Shown here: positions 1-5,152 of the stretch, piece by piece
How positions within the stretch are numbered: the stretch's first letter is position 1
Layout of the letters: each line of letters opens with the position of its first letter
Source of the DNA: Solirubrobacteraceae bacterium
Lineage (GTDB): Bacteria > Actinomycetota > Thermoleophilia > Solirubrobacterales > Solirubrobacteraceae
DNA length: 11,918 nt
Direction: 5' to 3'
Assembly (NCBI GenBank): GCA_025928415.1
Contig: JAICJK010000031.1
Location: forward strand, 1-11,918
The notes under the pieces: generated by a model
Seen by the model: only the letters and a program-made list of their open reading frames with translations
Told to the model about the DNA's origin: nothing
Databases searched by the model: none
Position numbers and translations under genes: made by a program

Positions 1-58
1 CCAGGCGCTGGTCGCTCTGGCTGCGCAGGATGACGACGGAGGCTGTGCGTGGGCTCAT
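1..58 (-). CDS. N-terminus of an unidentified protein, possibly a sigma-70 family factor (cut by window edge)
   Basis: An ATG on the minus strand at 58-56 opens a frame of 19 codons that runs off the left edge. The start reads MSPRTASVVILRSQSDQRL. The segment SQSDQRL resembles, from memory, the beginning of actinobacterial ECF-type sigma factors, where a short basic leader is followed by a D-x-R-L-V-like helix start; this is weak evidence because the diagnostic region 2 lies outside the window. It has the same orientation as the secreted-protein gene upstream, with a 110-bp gap. No clear Shine-Dalgarno site precedes the ATG. The plus-strand frames here either stop by position 80 or run on antisense to the secreted-protein gene, so a minus-strand gene start is the best reading. 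The function is unproven. Confidence 0.42.
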   Translation of the reverse strand, partial: MSPRTASVVILRSQSDQRL

Positions 59-93
59 GGGGGAGACCTGTGGCAGATGATGCCGACTGCGGT

Positions 94-118
94 GCGCGCG
101 GCGCGGCGCACCGCGCGC
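94..118. terminator. GC-only hairpin, possible terminator after the secreted-protein gene
   Basis: An 8-bp perfect stem, GCGCGCGG at 94-101 with CCGCGCGC at 111-118, surrounds a 9-nt loop. It lies about 50 nt downstream of the stop codon of the leftward secreted-protein gene (stop at 169-171) and about 35 nt upstream of the next leftward start at 58. No T-run follows on either strand, so this would be a non-canonical terminator at best. In DNA this GC-rich, stems of this length can arise by chance. Confidence 0.35.
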
Positions 119-168
119 GGGCGGGCCCGCGGGGGACGCCATCCGGGCGCCCCCCACGGTCGTGTGCG

Positions 169-774
169 TCAGCTCGCGGGGCCGGCGACCTCGATCTGCT
201 GGAAGGTCGCCGTGCCACCGGAGATGCGCAGCTTCGCGCGCGCCACGACGGCGCCCGCGACGAGCGCGCTCTGATCGCAGGTGCCGGCGCGGGGGCCGTC
301 GTCGTCACCGGCGTCGTGGCCGGCGCCGTCATCGTCGCCGGGGCCGCGGTCGCCGCCGCGGTCGTCGCCGGGGCCGTCGTCGCCCGACTGGTCGTCGCCC
401 GGGCCGTCGTCGCCGCGCGAGGCGGCGGTCGCCACGCCCGGAGGCGGCGTCGCGCACCGGATGACGGTCTGGCCGGTCACGCGGCCGGTCGTCGTGCCGT
501 CGGCGAGCTGGAGGGTGAGCTTGCCGCCGCTGAACGACGCGATCGTGACCTGCCCGCTCGTCGCCGGCCCGTCCGGGTCGGTGTAGGCGCCGGAGGCCGG
601 GCCGCGGCTCGTGATGAGCTTCACGCGCGCATGGTGATGGTGGTGATGGGCGCGGACGTGATGGCGGTGATGGTGGTGGCGCTCTCCTCGGCTGCCGGAG
701 TGGGCGCTCGCGGCGCCGGGGACCAGCGCGAGGCCGGCCACGGCGGCGATCAGGGCGATGCAGCGTGAGCTCAT
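169..774 (-). CDS. Secreted His-rich, Asp/Gly-repeat protein of unknown function
   Basis: The 201-residue product has a clear Sec signal peptide: short basic start, hydrophobic core at about residues 6-20, and an ASA signal-peptidase site with predicted cleavage after Ala24. The mature protein opens with a histidine-rich segment (residues 33-36, 38-39 and 43-48, twelve His). A probable small beta domain follows (about 50-108), rich in alternating Thr/Val/Ser with an ADGTTTGRVTG turn and Cys107. Next come an acidic linker of GDDGPGDD-like units (about 120-160) and a C-terminal strand-rich part with Cys166 (about 164-201). Two mature cysteines flanking the acidic linker could form a disulfide. 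The start is fixed by an AAGGAGG site seven bases upstream. His and Asp clusters suggest metal or cation binding outside the cell, but that is inference. I recall similar two-Cys proteins with acidic linkers in Solirubrobacterales but cannot name a characterised family. It lies 115 bp downstream of the MFS gene on the same strand. Confidence 0.85.
   Translation of the reverse strand: MSSRCIALIAAVAGLALVPGAASAHSGSRGERHHHHRHHVRAHHHHHHARVKLITSRGPASGAYTDPDGPATSGQVTIASFSGGKLTLQLADGTTTGRVTGQTVIRCATPPPGVATAASRGDDGPGDDQSGDDGPGDDRGGDRGPGDDDGAGHDAGDDDGPRAGTCDQSALVAGAVVARAKLRISGGTATFQQIEVAGPAS
298..417 (-). repeat. Degenerate tandem repeat encoding GDD/GPGDD units
   Basis: On the minus strand the DNA repeats short units coding for Gly-Asp-Asp and Gly-Pro-Gly-Asp-Asp, covering residues about 120-159 of the secreted protein. 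On the plus strand it appears as recurring GTCGTCGCC and GGGGCCGTCGTCGCC words. The copies are imperfect, so this is a low-complexity coding repeat rather than a mobile or regulatory one. Such tracts tend to vary in copy number between strains. Confidence 0.7.
631..678 (-). repeat. Histidine-codon tract
   Basis: CAC/CAT codons cluster here (GTG/ATG words on the plus strand), encoding HHHHRHH and HHHHHH, residues 33-48 of the secreted protein, just after the predicted signal-peptide cleavage site. It is listed separately because it is compositionally unlike the rest of the window and could vary by slippage. Confidence 0.7.
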
Positions 775-780
775 GCGTCT

Positions 781-788
781 TCCTCCTT
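781..788 (-). promoter_or_regulatory. Strong Shine-Dalgarno site for the secreted-protein gene
   Basis: On the minus strand AAGGAGGA is followed by a 7-nt spacer and the ATG at 774. It is the strongest ribosome-binding site in the window and decides the start of the secreted protein. It contrasts with several neighbours that have none. Confidence 0.85.
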
Positions 789-794
789 GCGGGT

Positions 795-815
795 CCGGGC
801 GCCTGCGGCGCCCGG
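795..815. other. Perfect 9-bp GC hairpin upstream of the secreted-protein gene
   Basis: CCGGGCGCC at 795-803, loop TGC, GGCGCCCGG at 807-815. It lies in the 115-bp gap between the MFS stop (890) and the secreted-protein start (774). In a leftward transcript it ends 6 nt before the Shine-Dalgarno site. It could be a terminator or attenuator for the MFS transcript, or a 5' leader structure of the secreted-protein mRNA. There is no T-run behind it, which argues against a canonical intrinsic terminator. Confidence 0.5.
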
Positions 816-889
816 GACGGGGATGGTGCTCGCCCGTTGAGACGACCGGCGCGGGGGTTCCTCACGCGCCGCGCGGGAATCTCCCAGCG

Positions 890-2380
890 TCAGCCCGGCT
901 CGTCGAGCCGGCGGAACGCGCGCAGCGCGACCGCCGCCCCCAGCAGCGACAGGCCGGCCGCCACCAGGTAGGCGTGGTGCAGCCCGTGCACGAAGGCGTC
1001 GCCGACGGCGTGCGAGGCGGCGCCCGTGCCGTCGCCGCGCAGCGCCTCCTGCGGCGTGCGCCCGCCGAGCCGCACCCCGGCGGGCAGCGCCGCCGCGAAG
1101 CCGGTGAAGGCCAGCGAGCCGAGCAGCGCGACGCCGAGCGCGTTGCCGACCTGGCGGAACGCGCTCGTGATCGCGCCCGCCACCCCGGCGCGCGCCGCGG
1201 GCAGCCCGGCCACGGCGGCGTCGGTGATCGGCGCGTTCACGAGCCCGACCCCCGAGCCGATCAGCGCGTAGGCGACCAGCAGCACGCCCACCGGCACCGT
1301 CCGCCCGGCGAAGGCCAGGATCAGCGTTCCCGCCGCCATCAGCAGGCCGGCCAGCACGACGGGCAGCCGCGGCCCCCGCACCGCGGTGATGCGACCCGAC
1401 AGCGGGGCGAGGACCACGTTGAACAGCGTCGACGGGATCAGCATCAGCCCCGACTGCACCGGCGAGTAGCCGCGGACCTCCTGCAGGAACAGCACGTTGA
1501 CGAACAGGAAGCCCGCGAAGGCGATGAAGGCCAGGACCGCGATCGCCGCCGACCCCGCGAACGCCGGGGCGCGGAACAGGGCGGGGTCCAGCAGCGGGTT
1601 CGCGCGCCGGCGCTCGAGCGCGACGAACGCCGCGAGGGCGACGAGCGCGAGGCCGAGCAGGCCGAGCACGAGCCCGGAGGTCCAGTCGCCGTCGGAGGCC
1701 TCGATGAACCCGGAGGTCAGCGCGACCAGGAGCACGATCACCAGGGCCTGCCCGGGGAGGTCGAGCGGGCGGGCGCCGGGATCGCGGGACTCGGGCACGT
1801 TGCGGGCGGCCAGCGTGATGGCCGCGCCGACGATCGGCAGGTTGATCCAGAACACGCTGCGCCACCCGACGCCCTGGACCAGGACGCCGCCGACGACGGG
1901 GCCCAGGCCGGTGGAGACCCCGGTGGTGGCGCTCCACACGCCGATCGCCCGGGCCCGGTCCGCGCGCTGGGGGAACGCCGCGGTGATCAGCGCCAGCGAG
2001 CTGGGGACCAGGACGCTGCCGCCCACGGCCTGGAGCACGCGGGCGGCGATCAGCGTCCCGGCCGACGGCGCCGCGCTGCACAGCGCCGAGCCGATCCCGA
2101 ACACGACCAGGCCGGCCTGGAACAGGCGCCGGCGCCCGTAGCGGTCCCCGAGCGCCCCGGCGCTCAGCAGCAGGCAGCCGCGCACGATCACGTAGGCGGC
2201 CACGATCCACTGCAGCGCCTTGCCGGTCGTGTGCAGGTCGCGCCCGATGCTCGGCAGCGCGACGTTGGCCACCGTGTTGTCGAGCGTCGAAATGAACAGC
2301 GCCAGGCAGCAGGTCAGCAGCACGGCGCGCCGGCGGCGCGGGTCGAGCCCCCCTTCCGGCGCGGGCTCGGCGGGGCTCAG
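890..2380 (-). CDS. DHA2-family MFS efflux transporter (EmrB/QacA type, 14 TM)
   Basis: An inner-membrane proton-driven drug or metabolite exporter of the major facilitator superfamily. Counting from the proposed start at 2380 (496 residues), the DHA2 motif LDNTVANVALPSI lies at residues 33-45 in helix 1. Motif A, GALGDRYGRRR, is at 75-85, and the antiporter motif C, GLGPVVGGVL, is in helix 5. The length and run of hydrophobic segments fit the 14-helix DHA2 class. The start is uncertain. A CTG at 2380, overlapping the TGA of the upstream SRPBCC gene, has a GGAGG 10 nt before it and keeps the basic residues preceding helix 1. The first ordinary start in frame is GTG at 2323 (477 residues), which lacks a nearby Shine-Dalgarno site and trims those basic residues. 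Either way the gene appears translationally coupled to the SRPBCC gene. The substrate cannot be read from sequence. Confidence 0.9.
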   Translation of the reverse strand: MSPAEPAPEGGLDPRRRRAVLLTCCLALFISTLDNTVANVALPSIGRDLHTTGKALQWIVAAYVIVRGCLLLSAGALGDRYGRRRLFQAGLVVFGIGSALCSAAPSAGTLIAARVLQAVGGSVLVPSSLALITAAFPQRADRARAIGVWSATTGVSTGLGPVVGGVLVQGVGWRSVFWINLPIVGAAITLAARNVPESRDPGARPLDLPGQALVIVLLVALTSGFIEASDGDWTSGLVLGLLGLALVALAAFVALERRRANPLLDPALFRAPAFAGSAAIAVLAFIAFAGFLFVNVLFLQEVRGYSPVQSGLMLIPSTLFNVVLAPLSGRITAVRGPRLPVVLAGLLMAAGTLILAFAGRTVPVGVLLVAYALIGSGVGLVNAPITDAAVAGLPAARAGVAGAITSAFRQVGNALGVALLGSLAFTGFAAALPAGVRLGGRTPQEALRGDGTGAASHAVGDAFVHGLHHAYLVAAGLSLLGAAVALRAFRRLDEPG

Positions 2381-2826
2381 GACCGCGCGGCCTCCACGCG
2401 GGCGCGCAGGTCGGCCAGGGTGCCGCCGAGGACGCGGTCGCGGACCTGGTCGACGATCGGCCCGCGCAGCAGCAGGCCGAGGCGGCGGCCGGGGTCGACC
2501 GACAGGCGGTAGGTCACCCGGCTGCGCCCCTCGCCGGCGCCGGAGATCTCGAGGATGCCGTCCAGCGCGCGCACGTCGCCCGACTCCGAGTGCCAGGAGA
2601 CGGCGCGGCCCTCGTCGTAGGCGTAGCGCAGCAGGACGCGCACGGTCTTGACCTTCGCGTCGTTGACGGACTCGACGAGCAGCGGCCGCCCGCTCTCGTC
2701 GGTCTCGCGGATCTCGGCCTCCCGGACGAGGGACATCCACTGCGGATAGGCGGCCACGTCGCCGATGACCGCCCACACCTCCTCGGGGCCCGCGTCGAGC
2801 TCTTCAGAGCGCTCTCCGCTGATCAT
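2377..2826 (-). CDS. SRPBCC/START-like ligand-binding protein (polyketide cyclase/dehydrase or CoQ-binding type)
   Basis: A 149-residue cytoplasmic protein with the SRPBCC helix-grip layout. A short first strand is followed by the PEEVWAVIGDVAAYPQWM segment (about 14-31), typical of the family (A-x-x-V-W-x-x-x-x-D-x-x-x-Y-P-x-W). Alternating strands follow (about 35-110), with a long amphipathic C-terminal helix (about 123-147) that closes the hydrophobic cavity. Such proteins bind lipids, quinones or polyketides, or act as helper proteins; the ligand here is unknown. The ATG at 2826 gives the usual length for a single-domain member. A longer in-frame extension runs antisense through dxr and is not credible. 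The stop overlaps the proposed start of the MFS gene, so the two are probably co-expressed, and the SRPBCC protein could handle a hydrophobic compound related to the exporter's substrate (inference). Confidence 0.86.
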   Translation of the reverse strand: MISGERSEELDAGPEEVWAVIGDVAAYPQWMSLVREAEIRETDESGRPLLVESVNDAKVKTVRVLLRYAYDEGRAVSWHSESGDVRALDGILEISGAGEGRSRVTYRLSVDPGRRLGLLLRGPIVDQVRDRVLGGTLADLRARVEAARS

Positions 2827-2852
2827 GACCGCCCACCCTACGCGGCTACCAT
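2825..2852 (+). promoter_or_regulatory. Promoter of dxr, leaderless type
   Basis: The -35-like ATGACC (2825-2830, four of six matches to TTGACA), a 16-nt spacer and the -10 box TACCAT (2847-2852) are followed by 8 nt and the GTG start at 2861. There is no Shine-Dalgarno site before the GTG. Transcription would begin on or beside the start codon. The -35-like element overlaps the start codon of the divergent SRPBCC gene. Confidence 0.55.
2835..2840 (-). promoter_or_regulatory. -10 box of a leaderless promoter for the SRPBCC-MFS genes
   Basis: The minus-strand hexamer TAGGGT fits TANNNT and is followed by exactly 8 nt and then the ATG at 2826. This places the transcription start at or next to the start codon. 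No good -35 box is visible at the expected distance. The facing dxr gene has the same layout. Confidence 0.5.
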
Positions 2853-2860
2853 CCCCGGGC

Positions 2861-4012
2861 GTGCCTCGCCGCCTGCTCATCCTCGGGTCGACCGGGTCCA
2901 TCGGCACCCAGGCCCTGGACATCGTCGACCGGGCCGACGACCTGGAGCTCGTCGGGCTGAGCGCGGAGCGCTCGTGGGAGCCGCTGGTCGCGCAGGCCCG
3001 CGCGCACGGCGTCGCGCGCATCGCGCTGGCCGACGCCGACGCGGGCGCCCGCGCCGCCGAGGCGTGGACCGACGGGGAGGTGCTGGTGGGCGCCGAGGGG
3101 CTGGTGCGCCTCGTGCTGGAGTCCCAGCCCGACCTCGTGCTCAACGCGCTGGTCGGCTCGGCGGGCCTCGGGCCGACGGTCGCGACGCTGGGGGAGGGCA
3201 TCGACCTCGCGCTGGCCAACAAGGAGTCGCTGGTCGTCGGCGGCGAGCTCGTCATGCAGCTCGCCGAGGCCACCGGCGCCCGGATCCTGCCCGTCGACTC
3301 CGAGCACTCGGCTTTGCACCAGCTCGTCGCCGGCGAGCGCCCGGGCAGCGTGGAGAAGCTCGTCCTGACGGCCAGCGGCGGGCCGTTCCGCGGGCGCACG
3401 CGCGCCGAGCTCGAGGACGTCACCGTCGCGCAGGCCCTGGCCCACCCGACGTGGGCCATGGGCGGCAAGATCAGCATCGACTCGGCCACGCTGATGAACA
3501 AGGGCCTGGAGGTCATCGAGGCGCACCACCTGTTCGGCGTGCCCTACGAGCGCATCGACGTGGTCGTGCACCCGCAGTCGATCGTGCACTCCTACGTGAC
3601 CCTGTGCGACGGCGCCGCGCTGGCCCACCTCGGCCACCCGGACATGCGGGTCCCGATCGCCTACGCGCTGCACGACCCCGAGCGCGTCGACGTCCCCGTG
3701 CGCCCGCTGGACCTCGCGGAGGTCGGCGCGCTGACCTTCGAGCGCGTCGACGCCGACGCGTTCCCGTGCCTGCGCCTCGCGCGCGAGGCCGCCGTGGCGG
3801 GCGGCACCGCCCCGTGCGTGCTGAACGCCGCCAACGAGATCGCCGTCCACGCCTTCCTGCAGGGCCGGCTGGGCTTCCTGGGCATCGCCGCGGTCATCGA
3901 GGGCACCCTCGACCGCCTGCCCCCGGCGCCGGTCCGCGCGTTCGAGTCGCTCTACGAGGCCGACCGCGAGGCGCGGTCCACGGCGGCCGAGCTGGTGGGC
4001 GTCACGGCGTAG
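2861..4012 (+). CDS. dxr: 1-deoxy-D-xylulose 5-phosphate reductoisomerase
   Basis: Catalyses the second step of the MEP isoprenoid pathway: rearrangement and NADPH-dependent reduction of DXP to MEP. The enzyme is cytosolic, needs a divalent metal and is the target of fosmidomycin. From the GTG at 2861 the product has 383 residues, close to the usual 380-400. The NADPH-binding loop GSTGSIG is at 9-15. ANKESLV is at 119-125. The metal ligands lie in VDSEHSA (Asp146, Glu148) and NKGLEVIE (Glu217). SGGPFRG at 172-178 and HPTWAMGGKISIDSATLMNK (195-214) form the substrate loop region. HPQSIVHSYV at 237-246 and LNAANEIAV at 321-329 are also canonical. An upstream in-frame ATG at 2825 would overlap the start of the divergent gene and add an unconserved 12-residue leader, so GTG is preferred. 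It is followed 26 bp later by the site-2 protease gene, the classic actinobacterial pairing. Confidence 0.97.
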   Translation: MPRRLLILGSTGSIGTQALDIVDRADDLELVGLSAERSWEPLVAQARAHGVARIALADADAGARAAEAWTDGEVLVGAEGLVRLVLESQPDLVLNALVGSAGLGPTVATLGEGIDLALANKESLVVGGELVMQLAEATGARILPVDSEHSALHQLVAGERPGSVEKLVLTASGGPFRGRTRAELEDVTVAQALAHPTWAMGGKISIDSATLMNKGLEVIEAHHLFGVPYERIDVVVHPQSIVHSYVTLCDGAALAHLGHPDMRVPIAYALHDPERVDVPVRPLDLAEVGALTFERVDADAFPCLRLAREAAVAGGTAPCVLNAANEIAVHAFLQGRLGFLGIAAVIEGTLDRLPPAPVRAFESLYEADREARSTAAELVGVTA

Positions 4013-4021
4013 CCGACCCTC

Positions 4022-4027
4022 TACCGT
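4022..4027 (+). promoter_or_regulatory. Possible -10 box for rseP
   Basis: TACCGT fits TANNNT and sits 11 nt before the GTG start at 4039, inside the 26-bp dxr-rseP gap. No Shine-Dalgarno site precedes rseP, so a near-leaderless transcript is possible. A 6-bp degenerate match is weak evidence, and co-transcription with dxr is the simple alternative. Confidence 0.3.
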
Positions 4028-4038
4028 GGTGCGCGCTC

Positions 4039-5118
4039 GTGTCCTACGTCCTCGCCTTCGCGGGCTTCGCCGCCCTGATCATCCTCCACGAGTTCGGCCA
4101 CTTCCTCGCGGCGAAGGCCGTGGGCATGCGCGTCGAGCGCTTCATGCTGTTCTTCCCGCCGATCCTGGCCAAGGTCCGGCGCGGCGAGACGGAGTACGGC
4201 GTCGGCCTGATCCCGCTCGGGGGCTACGTGAAGATCACGGGCATGAGCCCCAACGAGGAGCTCCCGGAGGAGATCGCCTACCGCGCCTACCACCGCCAGC
4301 CCGTGTGGAAGCGCGTGGTCGTGATCTCCGCCGGCCCGGCGATGAACCTGCTCATCGCCTTCGTCATCTTCTGGGGCCTGTACGGCCTGCGCGGGCCCGC
4401 GGTCGCCACCGACAAGGTCCAGCAGCTGACGACCAAAAGCGCCGCCGCCGGCATCCTGCGCCCGGGCGACCGGATCCTCGCCGTCGACGGCGTGCACGGC
4501 GGCCCGGAGGTCCTGCGCAAGCAGATCGGCACGCACCGCTGCGCGGGCCCGCAGACCGACGGCTGCCACGCCAAGACGCCCGCCGAGCTGCTGATCGTCC
4601 GGGGCGGCGACCGGAGGACGGTGACGGTCACCCCGCGGTACTCCAAGGCGGACGACCGCGCGCTGGTGGGCTTCGCGTTCGGGGTCAAGGCCGATCCGCA
4701 GGGCCCGATCGAGGCGGCGGGCTCGAGCATCTCGGGGATGTGGAGCGTCTCCAAGGCGACGGTGAGCGCGATCACGCGGATCTTCTACGACTCGAAGGCC
4801 CGCAAGGAGGTCTCCGGGGTCGTCGGCTCCTACGAGACCACCCGCCAGGTCATCAACAAGTTCGGCCTGGTGGACGCCCTCAACATCCTCGCGGTGATCT
4901 CGCTGTCGCTGGCCATCGTCAACCTGTTCCCGTTCCTGCCGCTCGACGGCGGGCACATCTTCTGGGCGCTGGCCGAGAAGCTGCGCGGCCGCGCGATCGC
5001 CTTCAGCGTCATGGAGCGGGCCAGCGTCATCGGCTTCATGCTCGTGCTGTTCCTGTTCGCCGTCGGGCTCAGCAACGACATCGGGCGCCTGGAGGGCCAG
5101 GGCTTCGGGGTCCGCTAG
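4039..5118 (+). CDS. rseP: Site-2 intramembrane zinc metalloprotease, RseP/Rip1 family (M50)
   Basis: A membrane-embedded protease that cuts transmembrane segments of anti-sigma factors and other substrates in regulated intramembrane proteolysis. Its mycobacterial counterpart is Rip1. The 359-residue product has the zinc motif HEFGH at 17-21 in the first helix. GGYVKITGM lies at 61-69. A second helix spans about 95-118. A PDZ domain (about 120-200) carries the SAAAGILRPGDRILAVDG core. The third zinc ligand is in LDGGH at 302-306 (Asp303), next to NLFPFLP, and a last helix lies at about 328-346. GTG at 4039 is the only sensible start, because HEXXH normally lies close to the N-terminus. Within the PDZ domain is an insertion with two cysteines, Cys168 and Cys176, presumably outside the cytoplasm. 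The gene follows dxr by 26 bp; this pairing is conserved in Actinobacteria although the functions are not obviously linked. Confidence 0.95.
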   Translation: MSYVLAFAGFAALIILHEFGHFLAAKAVGMRVERFMLFFPPILAKVRRGETEYGVGLIPLGGYVKITGMSPNEELPEEIAYRAYHRQPVWKRVVVISAGPAMNLLIAFVIFWGLYGLRGPAVATDKVQQLTTKSAAAGILRPGDRILAVDGVHGGPEVLRKQIGTHRCAGPQTDGCHAKTPAELLIVRGGDRRTVTVTPRYSKADDRALVGFAFGVKADPQGPIEAAGSSISGMWSVSKATVSAITRIFYDSKARKEVSGVVGSYETTRQVINKFGLVDALNILAVISLSLAIVNLFPFLPLDGGHIFWALAEKLRGRAIAFSVMERASVIGFMLVLFLFAVGLSNDIGRLEGQGFGVR

Positions 5119-5140
5119 GCTCGGCGCCGGTCAGCGAGTC

Positions 5141-5148
5141 GGAGGGGG
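5141..5148 (+). promoter_or_regulatory. Shine-Dalgarno site of the acyl-CoA ligase gene
   Basis: GGAGGGGG, with its GGAGG core 7 nt before the ATG at 5153, fixes that start. The 34-bp gap after rseP holds no hairpin, so read-through from rseP is likely. Confidence 0.75.
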
Positions 5149-5152
5149 CAGC

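Noticed and set aside
49..768. Plus-strand 239-residue frame with a long Val/Ala-rich hydrophobic run
   Set aside because: It is the antisense of the GDD-repeat and His tracts: GTCGTC and GTGATG words read as Val/Ala/Met. The minus-strand frame has a signal peptide and a perfect Shine-Dalgarno site.
841..861. ECF-like promoter (GGAAC and CGTC on the minus strand) before the secreted-protein gene
   Set aside because: The two elements are separated by only 12 nt, whereas ECF promoters usually need about 15-17; likely chance.
758..2512. Plus-strand 584-residue open frame opposite the MFS gene
   Set aside because: The Arg/Gly/Gln/Asp-rich composition without domains is typical of antisense frames in high-GC DNA; the MFS frame on the other strand has clear motifs.
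2827..3516. N-terminal extension of the SRPBCC frame across dxr
   Set aside because: It is antisense to the conserved dxr active-site region, Ser/Arg/Pro-rich and without recognisable domains; the single-domain start at 2826 gives the family's normal length.
3598..3603. Scattered GC palindromes and 4-6 bp TANNNT matches inside coding regions
   Set aside because: Expected by chance at this composition and not placed next to any start or stop.
4021..4956. Long minus-strand frames opposite rseP, and similar ones opposite fadD, corA-ispG and proS
   Set aside because: Low-complexity Asp/Arg/His/Gln-rich shadows of genes with full catalytic motifs; no ribosome sites or domains.
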